Origin: Bacteroidaceae bacterium
GTDB lineage: Bacteria; Bacteroidota; Bacteroidia; Bacteroidales; Bacteroidaceae
Assembly: GCA_024697785.1 (NCBI GenBank)
Contig: JAILEU010000054.1
Span: 1 to 32,973, forward strand
Length of the DNA stretch: 32,973 nt
Direction: 5' to 3'
Both the position numbers and the translations under genes were made by a program. The notes beneath the pieces are model-generated. The model did no database searches. It was not told the DNA's origin and was given only the letters and a program-made list of their open reading frames with translations. This document shows, piece by piece, positions 11,182 through 18,348 of this stretch (its first letter is position 1; every line of letters begins with the position of its first letter).

Positions 11182-12078
11182 ATGAAAAAGATTCGTGCCG
11201 CCGTCATTGGTTACGGCAACATTGGCAAGTATGCGCTCGAGGCGCTGCAGGTATCACCCGATTTCGAGCTGGCAGGCGTCGTCCGCCGTCAGGGCGACAA
11301 GGACCGTCCCGCCGAGCTGGCAGGCATCCCCGTCGTCGATAACGTGTCAAAGCTGGCGGACGTCGATGTCGCCATCCTCGCCACCCCCACCCGCAAGGTC
11401 GAGGAGTACGCCCTTGAGTGTCTCGCGCTGGGCATCCACACCGTCGACAGTTTCGACATCCACACCCTCATCCCCGCGCTTCGCCAGAGGCTGGGCGATG
11501 CTGCCCGCAAGGCCGGACGCGTCAGCATCATCAGCGCCGGCTGGGACCCGGGCAGCGACAGCATCGTCCGCGCCCTGCTCGAGGCCATCGCACCCAAGGG
11601 ACTCACCTACACCAACTTCGGTCCCGGCATGAGCATGGGCCATAGCGTCTGCGTCCGTTCGAAGGAGGGCGTGCGCGATGCCCTCTCCATGACCATCCCC
11701 AAGGGCGAGGGCGTACACCGCCGCATGGTCTATGTCGAGCTTGAGGAGGGTGCCAGCCTCGATGCCGTCGCCGCCGCCGTCAAGGCCGACCCCTACTTCG
11801 CGTCCGACGAGACGCACGTCTTCGCCGTCCCCAGCGTCGATGCCCTGCGCGACATGGGTCACGGCGTCAGCCTCACCCGCAAGGGCGTGAGCGGCACAAC
11901 GCAGAACCAGCGCTTCTGCTTCGACATGAGCATCAACAACCCCGCCCTCACCGGTCAGGTGCTTGTCTGCGCCGCCCGTGCCGCCATGCGCCAGCAGCCT
12001 GGCGCCTACACCATGATTGAGATTCCCGTCATCGACCTCCTCCCCGGCAGCCGCGAAGACTGGCTCCATCTGGTGTAA
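11182..12078 (+). CDS. ddh: meso-Diaminopimelate D-dehydrogenase
   Basis: This enzyme makes meso-diaminopimelate in one step by NADPH-dependent reductive amination of L-2-amino-6-oxopimelate (tetrahydrodipicolinate), for lysine and peptidoglycan synthesis; the reaction is reversible. The 298-residue protein opens with the nucleotide-binding motif AVIGYGNIGKYALEAL (GxGxxG). It also has the family motifs TVDSFDIHTLIPALRQ, ISAGWDPGSDSIVRALLEA, TNFGPGMSMGHSVCVRSKEGV and the C-terminal GAYTMIEIPVIDLLPG. The shorter length and the sequence resemble Bacteroidales enzymes rather than the ~320-residue corynebacterial form. It is followed after 82 bp by the response regulator gene, but no functional link is evident and the two are probably separate units. 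Confidence 0.93.
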   Translation: MKKIRAAVIGYGNIGKYALEALQVSPDFELAGVVRRQGDKDRPAELAGIPVVDNVSKLADVDVAILATPTRKVEEYALECLALGIHTVDSFDIHTLIPALRQRLGDAARKAGRVSIISAGWDPGSDSIVRALLEAIAPKGLTYTNFGPGMSMGHSVCVRSKEGVRDALSMTIPKGEGVHRRMVYVELEEGASLDAVAAAVKADPYFASDETHVFAVPSVDALRDMGHGVSLTRKGVSGTTQNQRFCFDMSINNPALTGQVLVCAARAAMRQQPGAYTMIEIPVIDLLPGSREDWLHLV

Positions 12079-12160
12079 TTAGAATGAAGATTGAAAATTG
12101 AAGAATAATAATATGATGGAATTCTTCATTAAAAAAATCTTCAATTCTTAAAGTTGTGTC

Positions 12161-13603
12161 ATGAAGAAAGGGAAGATTCTTGTCGTTGACGACAACGCCA
12201 ACATCCGCAGCGCGCTCGAGCTCCTGCTGCCCGCCTACTTTGCCGAGGTGGAGCTGCTGCCGTCGCCCGCAGGGCTGCTGACGGCCGTCCAGAAGTTCCG
12301 CCCCGATGCTGTGCTGCTCGACATGAATTTTCATACCGACACCAACACCGGCGGCGAAGGACTCTTCTGGACAGGCGAGCTGAAGAAAGCCTATCCCCAT
12401 GTGCAGATTGTTCTCTTTACGGCATACGCCGACATCGCTCTGGCCGTCGAGGGCATGAAGCGCGGCGCGTTCGACTTCATCGTCAAGCCGTGGGAGAACG
12501 ACAAGCTCATTCAGACCCTGCGCGACGCCTGCGAAGCCTCACCCCAGCCCTCCCCTAAAGGGAAGGGAGCAGCGAGCGGAAGTAATCAGTCCCCCCTCCT
12601 TCAGGAGGGGTCGGGGGAGGCTTTCCTTCAGGAGGGGCAGGGCGAGGCTTCGGGCGAGGCACCGATGTTCTGGGGCAGCAGCGCGGCAATGGCCGAGATA
12701 CGGCGTACCGTGGCGAAAGTGGCACCGACGGATGCCACCATTCTCATTACGGGCGAGAACGGCACCGGCAAGGATGTGCTGGCCCGTGAAATCCATGCCC
12801 AAAGCCTGCGGTCGGCCGGGCCGATGGTGAGCGTCGATGCCGGTGCCATCCCCGAGACGCTGTTCGAAGGCGAGCTGTTCGGTCACGTCAAGGGCGCTTT
12901 CACCGATGCGCGCAACGACCATGCAGGCAAGTTTGAGCAGGCATCCGGCGGCACGTTGTTCCTCGACGAGATAGCCAACATCCCCCTCACGCTGCAGGCC
13001 AAGCTGCTGCGCGTGCTGCAGAGCCGCATGGTGACACGCGTGGGAGCCGAGGCACCTGTCCCCGTCGATATCCGCCTCATCTGCGCCACCAATGGAAACA
13101 TAGAGCAGATGGTGGGCGAGGGACGCTTCCGTGAGGACCTCTACTTCCGCATCAACACCGTCCGTCTCCATCTTCCGCCGCTGCGCGAACGGCCTGACGA
13201 CATCCTGCCTCTAGCCCGGCGATTCCTGAGGGTATATGCCCAGCGATACCATCGCGCCGTCACCGCCATCTCCGACGAGGCAGCCACCGCCTTGCGCCAC
13301 CATCCGTGGAACGGCAATATCCGCGAGCTGCAGAACACCATTGAAAAGGCCGTCATCCTTTCTGAAGGCAGCACGTTGCAGGTGGGTGACTTCCGTCTGC
13401 AGCGTCTCGCCTGCGGCGGGGCGAGGCGTCCCACCACGGACGACAAAGATCCGACGGCTGACCCGCTGACCATCAAGGAGTCTGAGGAACAGCTCATCCG
13501 CGATGCCATCGTCCGTTTAAACGGCAATCTCTCCTTGGTCGCCAGGGAACTGGGCATCAGCCGTCCCACCCTCTACAGCAAATTGAAAAAATACGACATA
13601 TAA
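12161..13603 (+). CDS. Sigma-54-dependent response regulator (REC-AAA+-Fis HTH)
   Basis: It is predicted to activate sigma-54 promoters when phosphorylated. The receiver domain covers residues 1-123: acidic pair D10-D11, phosphoacceptor D54 (VLLDMNF), T87 and K109. The AAA+ domain runs from ~170: Walker A GENGTGKD (197-204), the sigma-54 contact loop as GAFTDA (244-249, with Asp where the classical motif has Gly), and Walker B LFLDE (265-269). The Fis-type HTH is at the C-terminus (LSLVARELGISRPTLYSKLKKY). The REC-AAA+ linker (~125-167) is replaced or lengthened by translated family-A repeat. The cognate kinase gene follows. The consensus sigma-54 promoter with paired palindromes before the TolC gene is the likely target. 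Confidence 0.93.
   Translation: MKKGKILVVDDNANIRSALELLLPAYFAEVELLPSPAGLLTAVQKFRPDAVLLDMNFHTDTNTGGEGLFWTGELKKAYPHVQIVLFTAYADIALAVEGMKRGAFDFIVKPWENDKLIQTLRDACEASPQPSPKGKGAASGSNQSPLLQEGSGEAFLQEGQGEASGEAPMFWGSSAAMAEIRRTVAKVAPTDATILITGENGTGKDVLAREIHAQSLRSAGPMVSVDAGAIPETLFEGELFGHVKGAFTDARNDHAGKFEQASGGTLFLDEIANIPLTLQAKLLRVLQSRMVTRVGAEAPVPVDIRLICATNGNIEQMVGEGRFREDLYFRINTVRLHLPPLRERPDDILPLARRFLRVYAQRYHRAVTAISDEAATALRHHPWNGNIRELQNTIEKAVILSEGSTLQVGDFRLQRLACGGARRPTTDDKDPTADPLTIKESEEQLIRDAIVRLNGNLSLVARELGISRPTLYSKLKKYDI
12535..12658. repeat. Family-A repeat forming the REC-AAA+ linker of the response regulator
   Basis: The blocks CCCTCCCCTAAAGGGAAGGG, CCCCCCTCCTTCAGGAGGGG and a second TCCTTCAGGAGGGG are read in frame as ASPQPSPKGKGAASG and SPLLQEGSGEAFLQEGQGEA. 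The same words appear in the beta-barrel protein. The insertion lies exactly at the domain boundary. Confidence 0.85.
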
Positions 13604-13637
13604 TTTTATTGACTATTTGACGATTTACTTTTTTTTC

Positions 13638-13805
13638 GTTTAACGTTTAACGTTTAATGTTTAACGAACACGTCTGGCGCCTTCGGCGCAATTGATAATT
13701 GATAATTGAAAATTGATAATTATCCATGGTCCATTGTCAATTGTCAATTAACGAAGTTATCTCTAACCCCTAACCCCTAACCCCTAACCTCTAATTTTTA
13801 AAAAG
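13638..13805. repeat. Composite repeat leader before the histidine kinase (copy 1)
   Basis: The order is GTTTAACGTTTAATG units, AACGAACACGTC, the hairpin GGCGCCTTCGGCGC, AATTGATAATTG units, TATCCATGGTCCATTG, ACGAAGTTATCTCTAACC and CCCTAA units, ending at the GTG start. The same modules in the same order precede the permease gene at 18606. In-frame stops in the leader leave the GTG as the only usable start. Confidence 0.8.
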
Positions 13806-14684
13806 GTGTCCCTTTGGCAAATCATCCTTCTCGCCCTTGGTGTCGCCGCCATAGTGGCTGTGGTGACCGGGCTGATTGTGCACGAACGCGACCGCCGCAA
13901 GGTGGCCTATATGCTCGACTCGCTCGAGGACGGAGAGCTGAACTTCAAGTTCGTCGGGAAAACCCGCTTCAACCGCACCCTTAATCGCATCCGGGATGTC
14001 GTGGACATCTACCATCGGCAGGCTGAACAGGACTCGTGGATAAAGCTCATCCGGGTGTTGACGCACGAAATCATGAACACCGTCAGTCCCATTTCGTCGC
14101 TGAGCGAGGCGTTGAGCCGTCAGCTCGACCAGCCCGAAGCCGAGCGCGAGGTAGATGTAGAGGCCGGACTGCGCACCATCTCCTCGTCATGCCGCGATTT
14201 GTTGCAGTTCACCGAGACCTATCGTGAGCTGGCAGGCATGGTGCAGCCAAAGCGCAAAGCCCTTCTTGTTCGCGAGCTGCTGAACGAGGTCGTTGGCTTG
14301 ACAGCCACCCGATGTGCCGAGTCAGGTGTTGAGTGCCGCTGCTCGGTGGCCGATGACGACATACTCATCTATGCCGACCGTGCCCAGTTGACGCGTGTGC
14401 TTGTCAACCTCATCACCAATGCTCTTCAGGCCGGGGCTACGCTCATCACCCTCCATGCCGAGAACGACCGGAGTGAGCAGACGCTCATCCACGTGTCGAA
14501 CAATGGTGAGCCCATCAGCACCGCCAGTCAGGAGCAAATATTCATCCCCTTCTTCACGACCAAGAATGGTGGTTCGGGCATCGGCCTGAGCCTCTCCCGA
14601 CAGATTATGCATGCCCACAACGGTACTCTCGACCTTGTCCGTAGTGACCCCACCGCCACAGAATTCCTCCTCACCTTCAAATAG
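13806..14684 (+). CDS. Histidine kinase, short form with one membrane segment
   Basis: It is the probable partner of the sigma-54 regulator upstream. It starts at GTG 13806 behind AAAAAG. Of 292 residues, ~4-25 form a membrane segment (WQIILLALGVAAIVAVVTGLIV). The dimerisation helix carries the phospho-His H87 (LIRVLTHEIMNTVSPISSLSEAL). The ATPase domain has an N box (NLITNALQAG, from 201), a G1-like SNNGEPI (Asn where DNG is usual, as in related Bacteroidetes kinases) and G2 NGGSGIGLSLSRQIM. There is no periplasmic sensor domain, HAMP or PAS domain, so the signal must be sensed in the membrane, by the short N-terminus or through a partner. Most related kinases are longer. Confidence 0.9.
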   Translation: MSLWQIILLALGVAAIVAVVTGLIVHERDRRKVAYMLDSLEDGELNFKFVGKTRFNRTLNRIRDVVDIYHRQAEQDSWIKLIRVLTHEIMNTVSPISSLSEALSRQLDQPEAEREVDVEAGLRTISSSCRDLLQFTETYRELAGMVQPKRKALLVRELLNEVVGLTATRCAESGVECRCSVADDDILIYADRAQLTRVLVNLITNALQAGATLITLHAENDRSEQTLIHVSNNGEPISTASQEQIFIPFFTTKNGGSGIGLSLSRQIMHAHNGTLDLVRSDPTATEFLLTFK

Positions 14685-15030
14685 TTCATGATTCTTTTTT
14701 TTATGGTTTAGTTTTTGCTCCGCAAAAGGTTTATTTTTTTTGTTTTCAAAAAAGGTTTAATGATTTTGCGTGGCAAAATCGGTTTATAAACCTCCGGCGC
14801 AGCCGGAACTAAACCTCGGAAAAGCCGAACGTTTTCGTTAAGCCAAATGACCAAAGCAAAGCTCGCTTTACTTTGGCATGGCGAGAAAAAGAAGGATGAA
14901 ATCCAACGTTTTCGTTAAGCCAAATGACCAAAGCAAAGCTCGCTTTACTTTGGCATGGCGAGAAAACGAAGGATGAAATCCAACTAAGCCTATAAACCTT
15001 TTTTTATAGGCATCGTTTTTGTATTGTTTG
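14685..15030. repeat. Gene-free region: string of small hairpins and a 76/77-bp direct duplication
   Basis: Three short hairpins with 3-nt loops occur at 14713-14727 (TTTTGC/GCAAAA), 14762-14780 (GATTTTGC/GCAAAATC) and 14793-14807 (TCCGGC/GCCGGA). They are separated by GGTTTA motifs and the palindrome GGTTTATAAACC. Next, a unit containing the 12-bp-arm hairpin CCAAAGCAAAGC/GCTTTACTTTGG is present twice, at 14831-14906 and 14907-14983, almost identical. No gene is visible. Confidence 0.8.
14988..15021 (+). terminator. Possible terminator of the regulator/kinase operon
   Basis: GCCTATAAA and TTTATAGGC form a perfect 9-bp stem with a 6-nt loop (14988-15011), followed by ATCG and TTTTTG. The loop side is itself T-rich. 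The gap before the T tract makes this only a moderate candidate. Confidence 0.35.
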
Positions 15031-15033
15031 AGT

Positions 15034-15129
15034 ATTTTTATAAACACGGGCCGCGTTTATATAAACAGGGGCCCTGTTTATATAAACAGGGGCGGCGTTT
15101 ATATAAACAGGGCCCCTGTTTATAAAATA
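15034..15129. repeat. Five tandem 21-bp units centred on GTTTATATAAAC palindromes
   Basis: Three perfect 12-bp palindromes GTTTATATAAAC lie at 15055-15066, 15076-15087 and 15097-15108, exactly 21 bp apart. Degenerate copies lie in the same register at 15034 and 15118. The 9-bp spacers are GC-only apart from one end base (for example AGGGGCCCT) and are partly palindromic. A 21-bp period puts all sites on one face of the helix. The array lies ~85 bp upstream of the regulator palindromes of the export operon. Confidence 0.85.
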
Positions 15130-15213
15130 TCTCCTACTTCTGCAAAATAGGGAAGTCTTTACCGCTTTTCCCTCCCGCTTTTGCTCCATCCAGGCACTAT
15201 GCCCGGATGGAAT

Positions 15214-15252
15214 TGTAAAGTTTCTTTACATCGACTGTAAAGTTTCTTTACA
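15214..15252. promoter_or_regulatory. Two identical palindromic operators, probable response-regulator enhancer sites
   Basis: TGTAAAGTTTCTTTACA occurs at 15214-15230 and 15236-15252. Each is a perfect 7-bp inverted repeat around TTT, and the centres are 22 bp apart (two helical turns). They lie 55-93 bp upstream of the sigma-54 promoter, the usual position for sites bound by a dimeric NtrC-type activator. I see no other copy in the window. Confidence 0.75.
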
Positions 15253-15306
15253 CTTTTCGCAAAGGCTGTTTTTCTTATGTGATAGATAACCAATCATTTG
15301 TGTTTG

Positions 15307-15322
15307 TGGCACGGACTTTGCT
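15307..15322 (+). promoter_or_regulatory. Sigma-54 promoter of the export operon
   Basis: TGGCACGGACTTTGCT fits the -24/-12 consensus TGGCACG-N4-TTGCW without a mismatch. It lies inside the ORF-track version of the TolC gene, so that gene must start downstream. The start of transcription is expected near 15332. Confidence 0.85.
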
Positions 15323-15348
15323 TTATGATAGGCAGAACAGTCAAAGAA

Positions 15349-16947
15349 ATGTCACAGATGATAAACGTCAACTTCTCCTATTTTAAAAAGGTGCCCATTG
15401 TAGTGCTTATAGGGTTGTTCGGCTATGCAGGAACAGCTACAGCGGTTTCTCAAACGGCCGCAGCCGACACTATATCCGAGGCACCCATGTCGCTCCACGA
15501 TTGCATGGCATATGCCGTCCGACACAGCACGAAGATGCGCACGTCTGCTGCCGACCGCAGCGACGAGCGGGCACAGCGCCGTCAGGCCATCATGCAGGCC
15601 TTCACCCCCAGCGTCAGCGCCAGCACCTATGCCTATAACAACTATGGGCGTAACATCGACCCTGAGACCAACACCTATAACACCGTCACCTCGTTTCACA
15701 ACGGTTACTCGGTGAGCGCCAGCCTGACGCTGTTCGACGGTTTTCAGGCGCTGGACAATCTGCGCATAGCCACCACCACTATGAAGATGGGCATCAGCCG
15801 CGACGAGCAGACGCGCGACGCAATCTGCCTGGCTACGATGGAGGCCTATTACAACGTGCTCTACTATACCTCCCTCGCCCAAGTCCTCACCCGTCAGGTT
15901 GAGACCGCCGAGGCTATGCTGCGCAAGGCCGTGCGTGAGGAGGAGCTGGGGCAGAAAAGCCATGCCGACGTGGTGCAGATGGAGGCTGAGCTGGCTAAGA
16001 AACAGTTTGACTTGACGAGCGCCACCAATCAGCATGTCAATGCCATGCTGACGCTGAAAGACGTGATGTATTGGCCCACAGGGAAAGAATTGGAAATCAG
16101 GAAAGAAAAATCGGTTAGTGGTGAGGGGTTAGGCGCCTTCGGCGCAATTGATAATTATCAATTGTCAATTATCAACCGACGCCAAGCCGAGAGCCATCAA
16201 GCTTGCTTGAACCGACGCCAAGATGAGAGCCATCAAGCTTGCTTGAACCGACGCCAAGATGAGAGCCATCAAGCTTGCTTGAATGGCCGAGGCGCGAAGG
16301 AGGAAGACGAAGTCAATGGCCAAGGTGCGAAGGAGGAAGACAAAGTCAATTATCAATTGCTTTCATCCCTTCCCGCAGCGGCAATAGCGCGAGGTACGCT
16401 GGAGAATGCCCGCGCTGCCCTTCACACCGCCCGTTGGGCATACGCTCCTTCGTTGGGACTCTACGGCGGATGGTCCACCAACTATTTCACCTATCCCGGT
16501 ATGGCCGGTTACGTGCCCACACCCTTCCGCGAGCAGTTCCGGAACAACAGCGGCGAGTACATCCAGCTCTCCATGAGCATCCCCATCTTCGACCGCTTTT
16601 CGCGCCGCACGACTCTCCGCCTACGCCGCAATGCCGTCGAGCGGGCCGAAGCGCAGTACGAGCAGACCATGCGCGACATCGAGAACGAAGTCTCCCGTGC
16701 TGTCAACGACCGCGACGGCGCCGCTTCTGCCTACCGCCAGGCTGTTCGCCGCGCCGAGGTGGAAGAGGAGGCCTACACCCTTTCACGCCGCCAGTACGAG
16801 CAGGGACTTATTTCTCCTCTCGACTATCAGACTGCTTCGCAGGCCTACCTCAACGCCCAGGCTGAGCGGCTTGGTGCCCAGTTCAGGTATCGGCTTAAAC
16901 AAAGCGTTGTTCGATATTACAACGGCACACCTTATCTGGAGCAATGA
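15349..16947 (+). CDS. TolC-family outer-membrane channel with an in-frame repeat insertion
   Basis: This is the outer-membrane duct of the export system. The ORF-track start (15298) lies upstream of the sigma-54 promoter, so I start at ATG 15349 (15358 is also possible), giving ~532 residues. A signal peptide follows (FKKVPIVVLIGLFGYAGTATA). TolC-type coiled-coil halves are visible on both sides of an insertion: SLHDCMAYAVRHSTKMRTSAADR..., YNNYGRNIDPETNTYNTVTSFHNGYSVSASLTLFDGF before it, and LGLYGGWSTNYF, FDRFSRRTTLRLRRNAVERAEAQYEQTMRDIENEV, SRRQYEQGLISPLDYQTASQAYLNAQAERL after it. Residues ~250-335 are translated repeat: three copies of a 12-residue unit (NRRQDESHQACL) and two of an 11-residue unit (NGRGAKEEDEV). 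The membrane fusion protein gene follows. Confidence 0.9.
   Translation: MSQMINVNFSYFKKVPIVVLIGLFGYAGTATAVSQTAAADTISEAPMSLHDCMAYAVRHSTKMRTSAADRSDERAQRRQAIMQAFTPSVSASTYAYNNYGRNIDPETNTYNTVTSFHNGYSVSASLTLFDGFQALDNLRIATTTMKMGISRDEQTRDAICLATMEAYYNVLYYTSLAQVLTRQVETAEAMLRKAVREEELGQKSHADVVQMEAELAKKQFDLTSATNQHVNAMLTLKDVMYWPTGKELEIRKEKSVSGEGLGAFGAIDNYQLSIINRRQAESHQACLNRRQDESHQACLNRRQDESHQACLNGRGAKEEDEVNGQGAKEEDKVNYQLLSSLPAAAIARGTLENARAALHTARWAYAPSLGLYGGWSTNYFTYPGMAGYVPTPFREQFRNNSGEYIQLSMSIPIFDRFSRRTTLRLRRNAVERAEAQYEQTMRDIENEVSRAVNDRDGAASAYRQAVRRAEVEEEAYTLSRRQYEQGLISPLDYQTASQAYLNAQAERLGAQFRYRLKQSVVRYYNGTPYLEQ
16107..16360. repeat. Composite repeat insertion in the TolC gene (36-bp x3, 33-bp x2)
   Basis: Three 36-bp units lie at 16175-16210, 16211-16246 and 16247-16282, and two 33-bp units at 16283-16315 and 16316-16348. 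GGCGCCTTCGGCGC and AATTGATAATTATCAATTG modules flank the left side and CAATTATCAATTG the right. Both unit lengths are multiples of three and the reading frame stays open. A single reverse-oriented copy of the same modules is at 18411-18480. Confidence 0.9.
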
Positions 16948-17088
16948 ACAGAGTGCGGGTTTCAGCGTCCGCCGTGGACGCATCGGTTTTTGCCTTGGTT
17001 ACGATGGGGCGGCGTGGCTGCTGAAACCCTCTTTTTCACAAAACTGCAACTTTTTAGGTAATGAAAAACGTCTATAATATATTATACA
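16948..17088. other. Intergenic region with a 10-bp inverted repeat
   Basis: GGGTTTCAGC (16957-16966) and GCTGAAACCC (17020-17029) could pair around a 53-nt loop, directly after the TolC stop codon. The A/T-rich end (TAATATATTATACA) precedes the fusion protein start. It may be an mRNA structure that sets the ratio of TolC to the downstream products. No gene is seen. Confidence 0.4.
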
Positions 17089-18348
17089 ATGGATAGAGTA
17101 ATAGAAAAGAAGAAAGGCCTGAGGGCGGCCTTCACGCGCAGAGCCCTCCCGTGGTGGGGACTGGGCCTGCTGGCCGTGCTGGTCGTGTGGGCTGTGGCCC
17201 GTCCCAGCCGAAGCACCCTCAGAGTGAAAAGCGACAGCATCATCGTCGGCGACGTCAGGAGCGGCGTGTTTAACGACTACATCCGTCTGGGCGGCACCGT
17301 GCAGCCTATGACGTCCGTTCAAATCAGCCCCACCGAGGGCGGCATCGTGGAGCGTATCGTGGCCGAGGAGGGTTCGATGGTTAAGGCAGGCGACGTCATC
17401 CTCGAACTCAGCAACGAGGGGCTCGACCTGCAGATTCTCAACTCAGAGGCCGAGCTGGCCGAAAAGGAGAACATCCTGCGCAACACGCTCATCTCCATGG
17501 AGCAGCAGCGGCTCACCGTCCGTCAGGAGCGCCTTCAACTTCAGATTGACGTGCGCCGCACGCGCCGTGCCTACGAGTCTAAGAAGCAGCTCTACGACGA
17601 GCAGCTCATCGCCCGCGAAGACTATCTGAAAGCCGAGGAAGACTACCTGCTGGCCCGCGACCGTCTGGAGCTCGTCACCGAGCGCGAGGCGCAGGACAGC
17701 CTCTACCGCAGCGTCGAGGTGGCCCGTATGCGCGAGAGCCTCGACAACATGCGCACCAACATGCTGATGATACGCCGCCGTAAGGAGAACCTCAGCGTCA
17801 AGGCGCCCATCAGCGGCGAGCTGGGCCTGCTCAGCGCCGTCCTCGGCCAGAGCATTGCCGCCGGCACGAAGGTGGGACAGATCAACGACCTGAAGAACTA
17901 CAAGATTGAGGCCCAGATAGACGAGCACTACATCGACCGCGTCACCCCCGGCCTGGAGGCCACCTTCGAGCGTCAGGGCGACCGCTTCTCCGCCCTCCTC
18001 GTCAAGGTCTATCCCGAGGTGCGCGAGGGCAAGTTCAAGGCCGACTTCCGCTTCAGCGGCCCGCAGCCAGACAACATCCGCACCGGCCAGACCTACTACC
18101 TCAACGTCCAGCTCGGGGCCAGCACCGAGGCTGTCATCATCCCCAAGGGCAGCTTTTTCCAGCAGACGGGCGGCAAGTGGATCTACGTCCTCACTCCCGA
18201 CGGCAGCCGCGCCGTCCGCCGCGACATACGCATCGGACGTCAGAACCCCCAGAGCTACGAGGTGTTCGATGGCCTCGCCCCCGGCGAACGCATCATCCTC
18301 TCCAGCTACGACACCTTTGGCGACAACGAAGTGCTGATAATTAAATAA
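17089..18348 (+). CDS. Periplasmic membrane fusion protein (HlyD/MacA-type adaptor)
   Basis: It links the inner-membrane ABC permeases to the TolC channel. The 419-residue protein has a basic N-terminus and one membrane anchor (WWGLGLLAVLVVWAVA, ~22-38). It has a split lipoyl domain (VQISPTEGGIVERIVAEEGSMVKAGDVILEL and LSVKAPISGELGLLSAVLGQSIAAGTKVGQI) around a long alpha-helical hairpin (~110-235, rich in Glu, Arg and Leu). A beta-barrel and a membrane-proximal domain follow (IIPKGSFFQQTGGKWIYVL, VRRDIRIGRQNPQSYEVFDGLAPGERIILS). This order is standard for MacA/HlyD adaptors. It lies between the TolC gene and four FtsX-type permeases and should be co-transcribed from the sigma-54 promoter. Confidence 0.93.
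   Translation: MDRVIEKKKGLRAAFTRRALPWWGLGLLAVLVVWAVARPSRSTLRVKSDSIIVGDVRSGVFNDYIRLGGTVQPMTSVQISPTEGGIVERIVAEEGSMVKAGDVILELSNEGLDLQILNSEAELAEKENILRNTLISMEQQRLTVRQERLQLQIDVRRTRRAYESKKQLYDEQLIAREDYLKAEEDYLLARDRLELVTEREAQDSLYRSVEVARMRESLDNMRTNMLMIRRRKENLSVKAPISGELGLLSAVLGQSIAAGTKVGQINDLKNYKIEAQIDEHYIDRVTPGLEATFERQGDRFSALLVKVYPEVREGKFKADFRFSGPQPDNIRTGQTYYLNVQLGASTEAVIIPKGSFFQQTGGKWIYVLTPDGSRAVRRDIRIGRQNPQSYEVFDGLAPGERIILSSYDTFGDNEVLIIK

Noticed and set aside
13760-13790. Telomere-like CCCTAA repeat as a chromosome or element end
   Set aside because: Only a few units, found at two internal sites as one module of a larger composite repeat.
15004-15189. Minus-strand ORF of 61 aa with a seven-residue repeat (VYINAAP-like)
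   Set aside because: The repeat is only the translation of the 21-bp DNA array; no family or translation signals are visible, and the DNA palindromes explain it better.
15187-15210. CCATCC-A-GGC / GCC-C-GGATGG hairpin as a terminator
   Set aside because: No T run follows on either strand; it may be part of the control region but I cannot assign it.
15298-15348. ORF-track N-terminus of the TolC gene (MCLWHGLCFMIGRTVKE)
   Set aside because: The sigma-54 promoter lies inside it, so it would not be transcribed; a normal signal peptide begins after ATG 15349/15358.
16175-16348. CRISPR array
   Set aside because: Units are directly adjacent, without spacers, and lie in frame inside the TolC gene.
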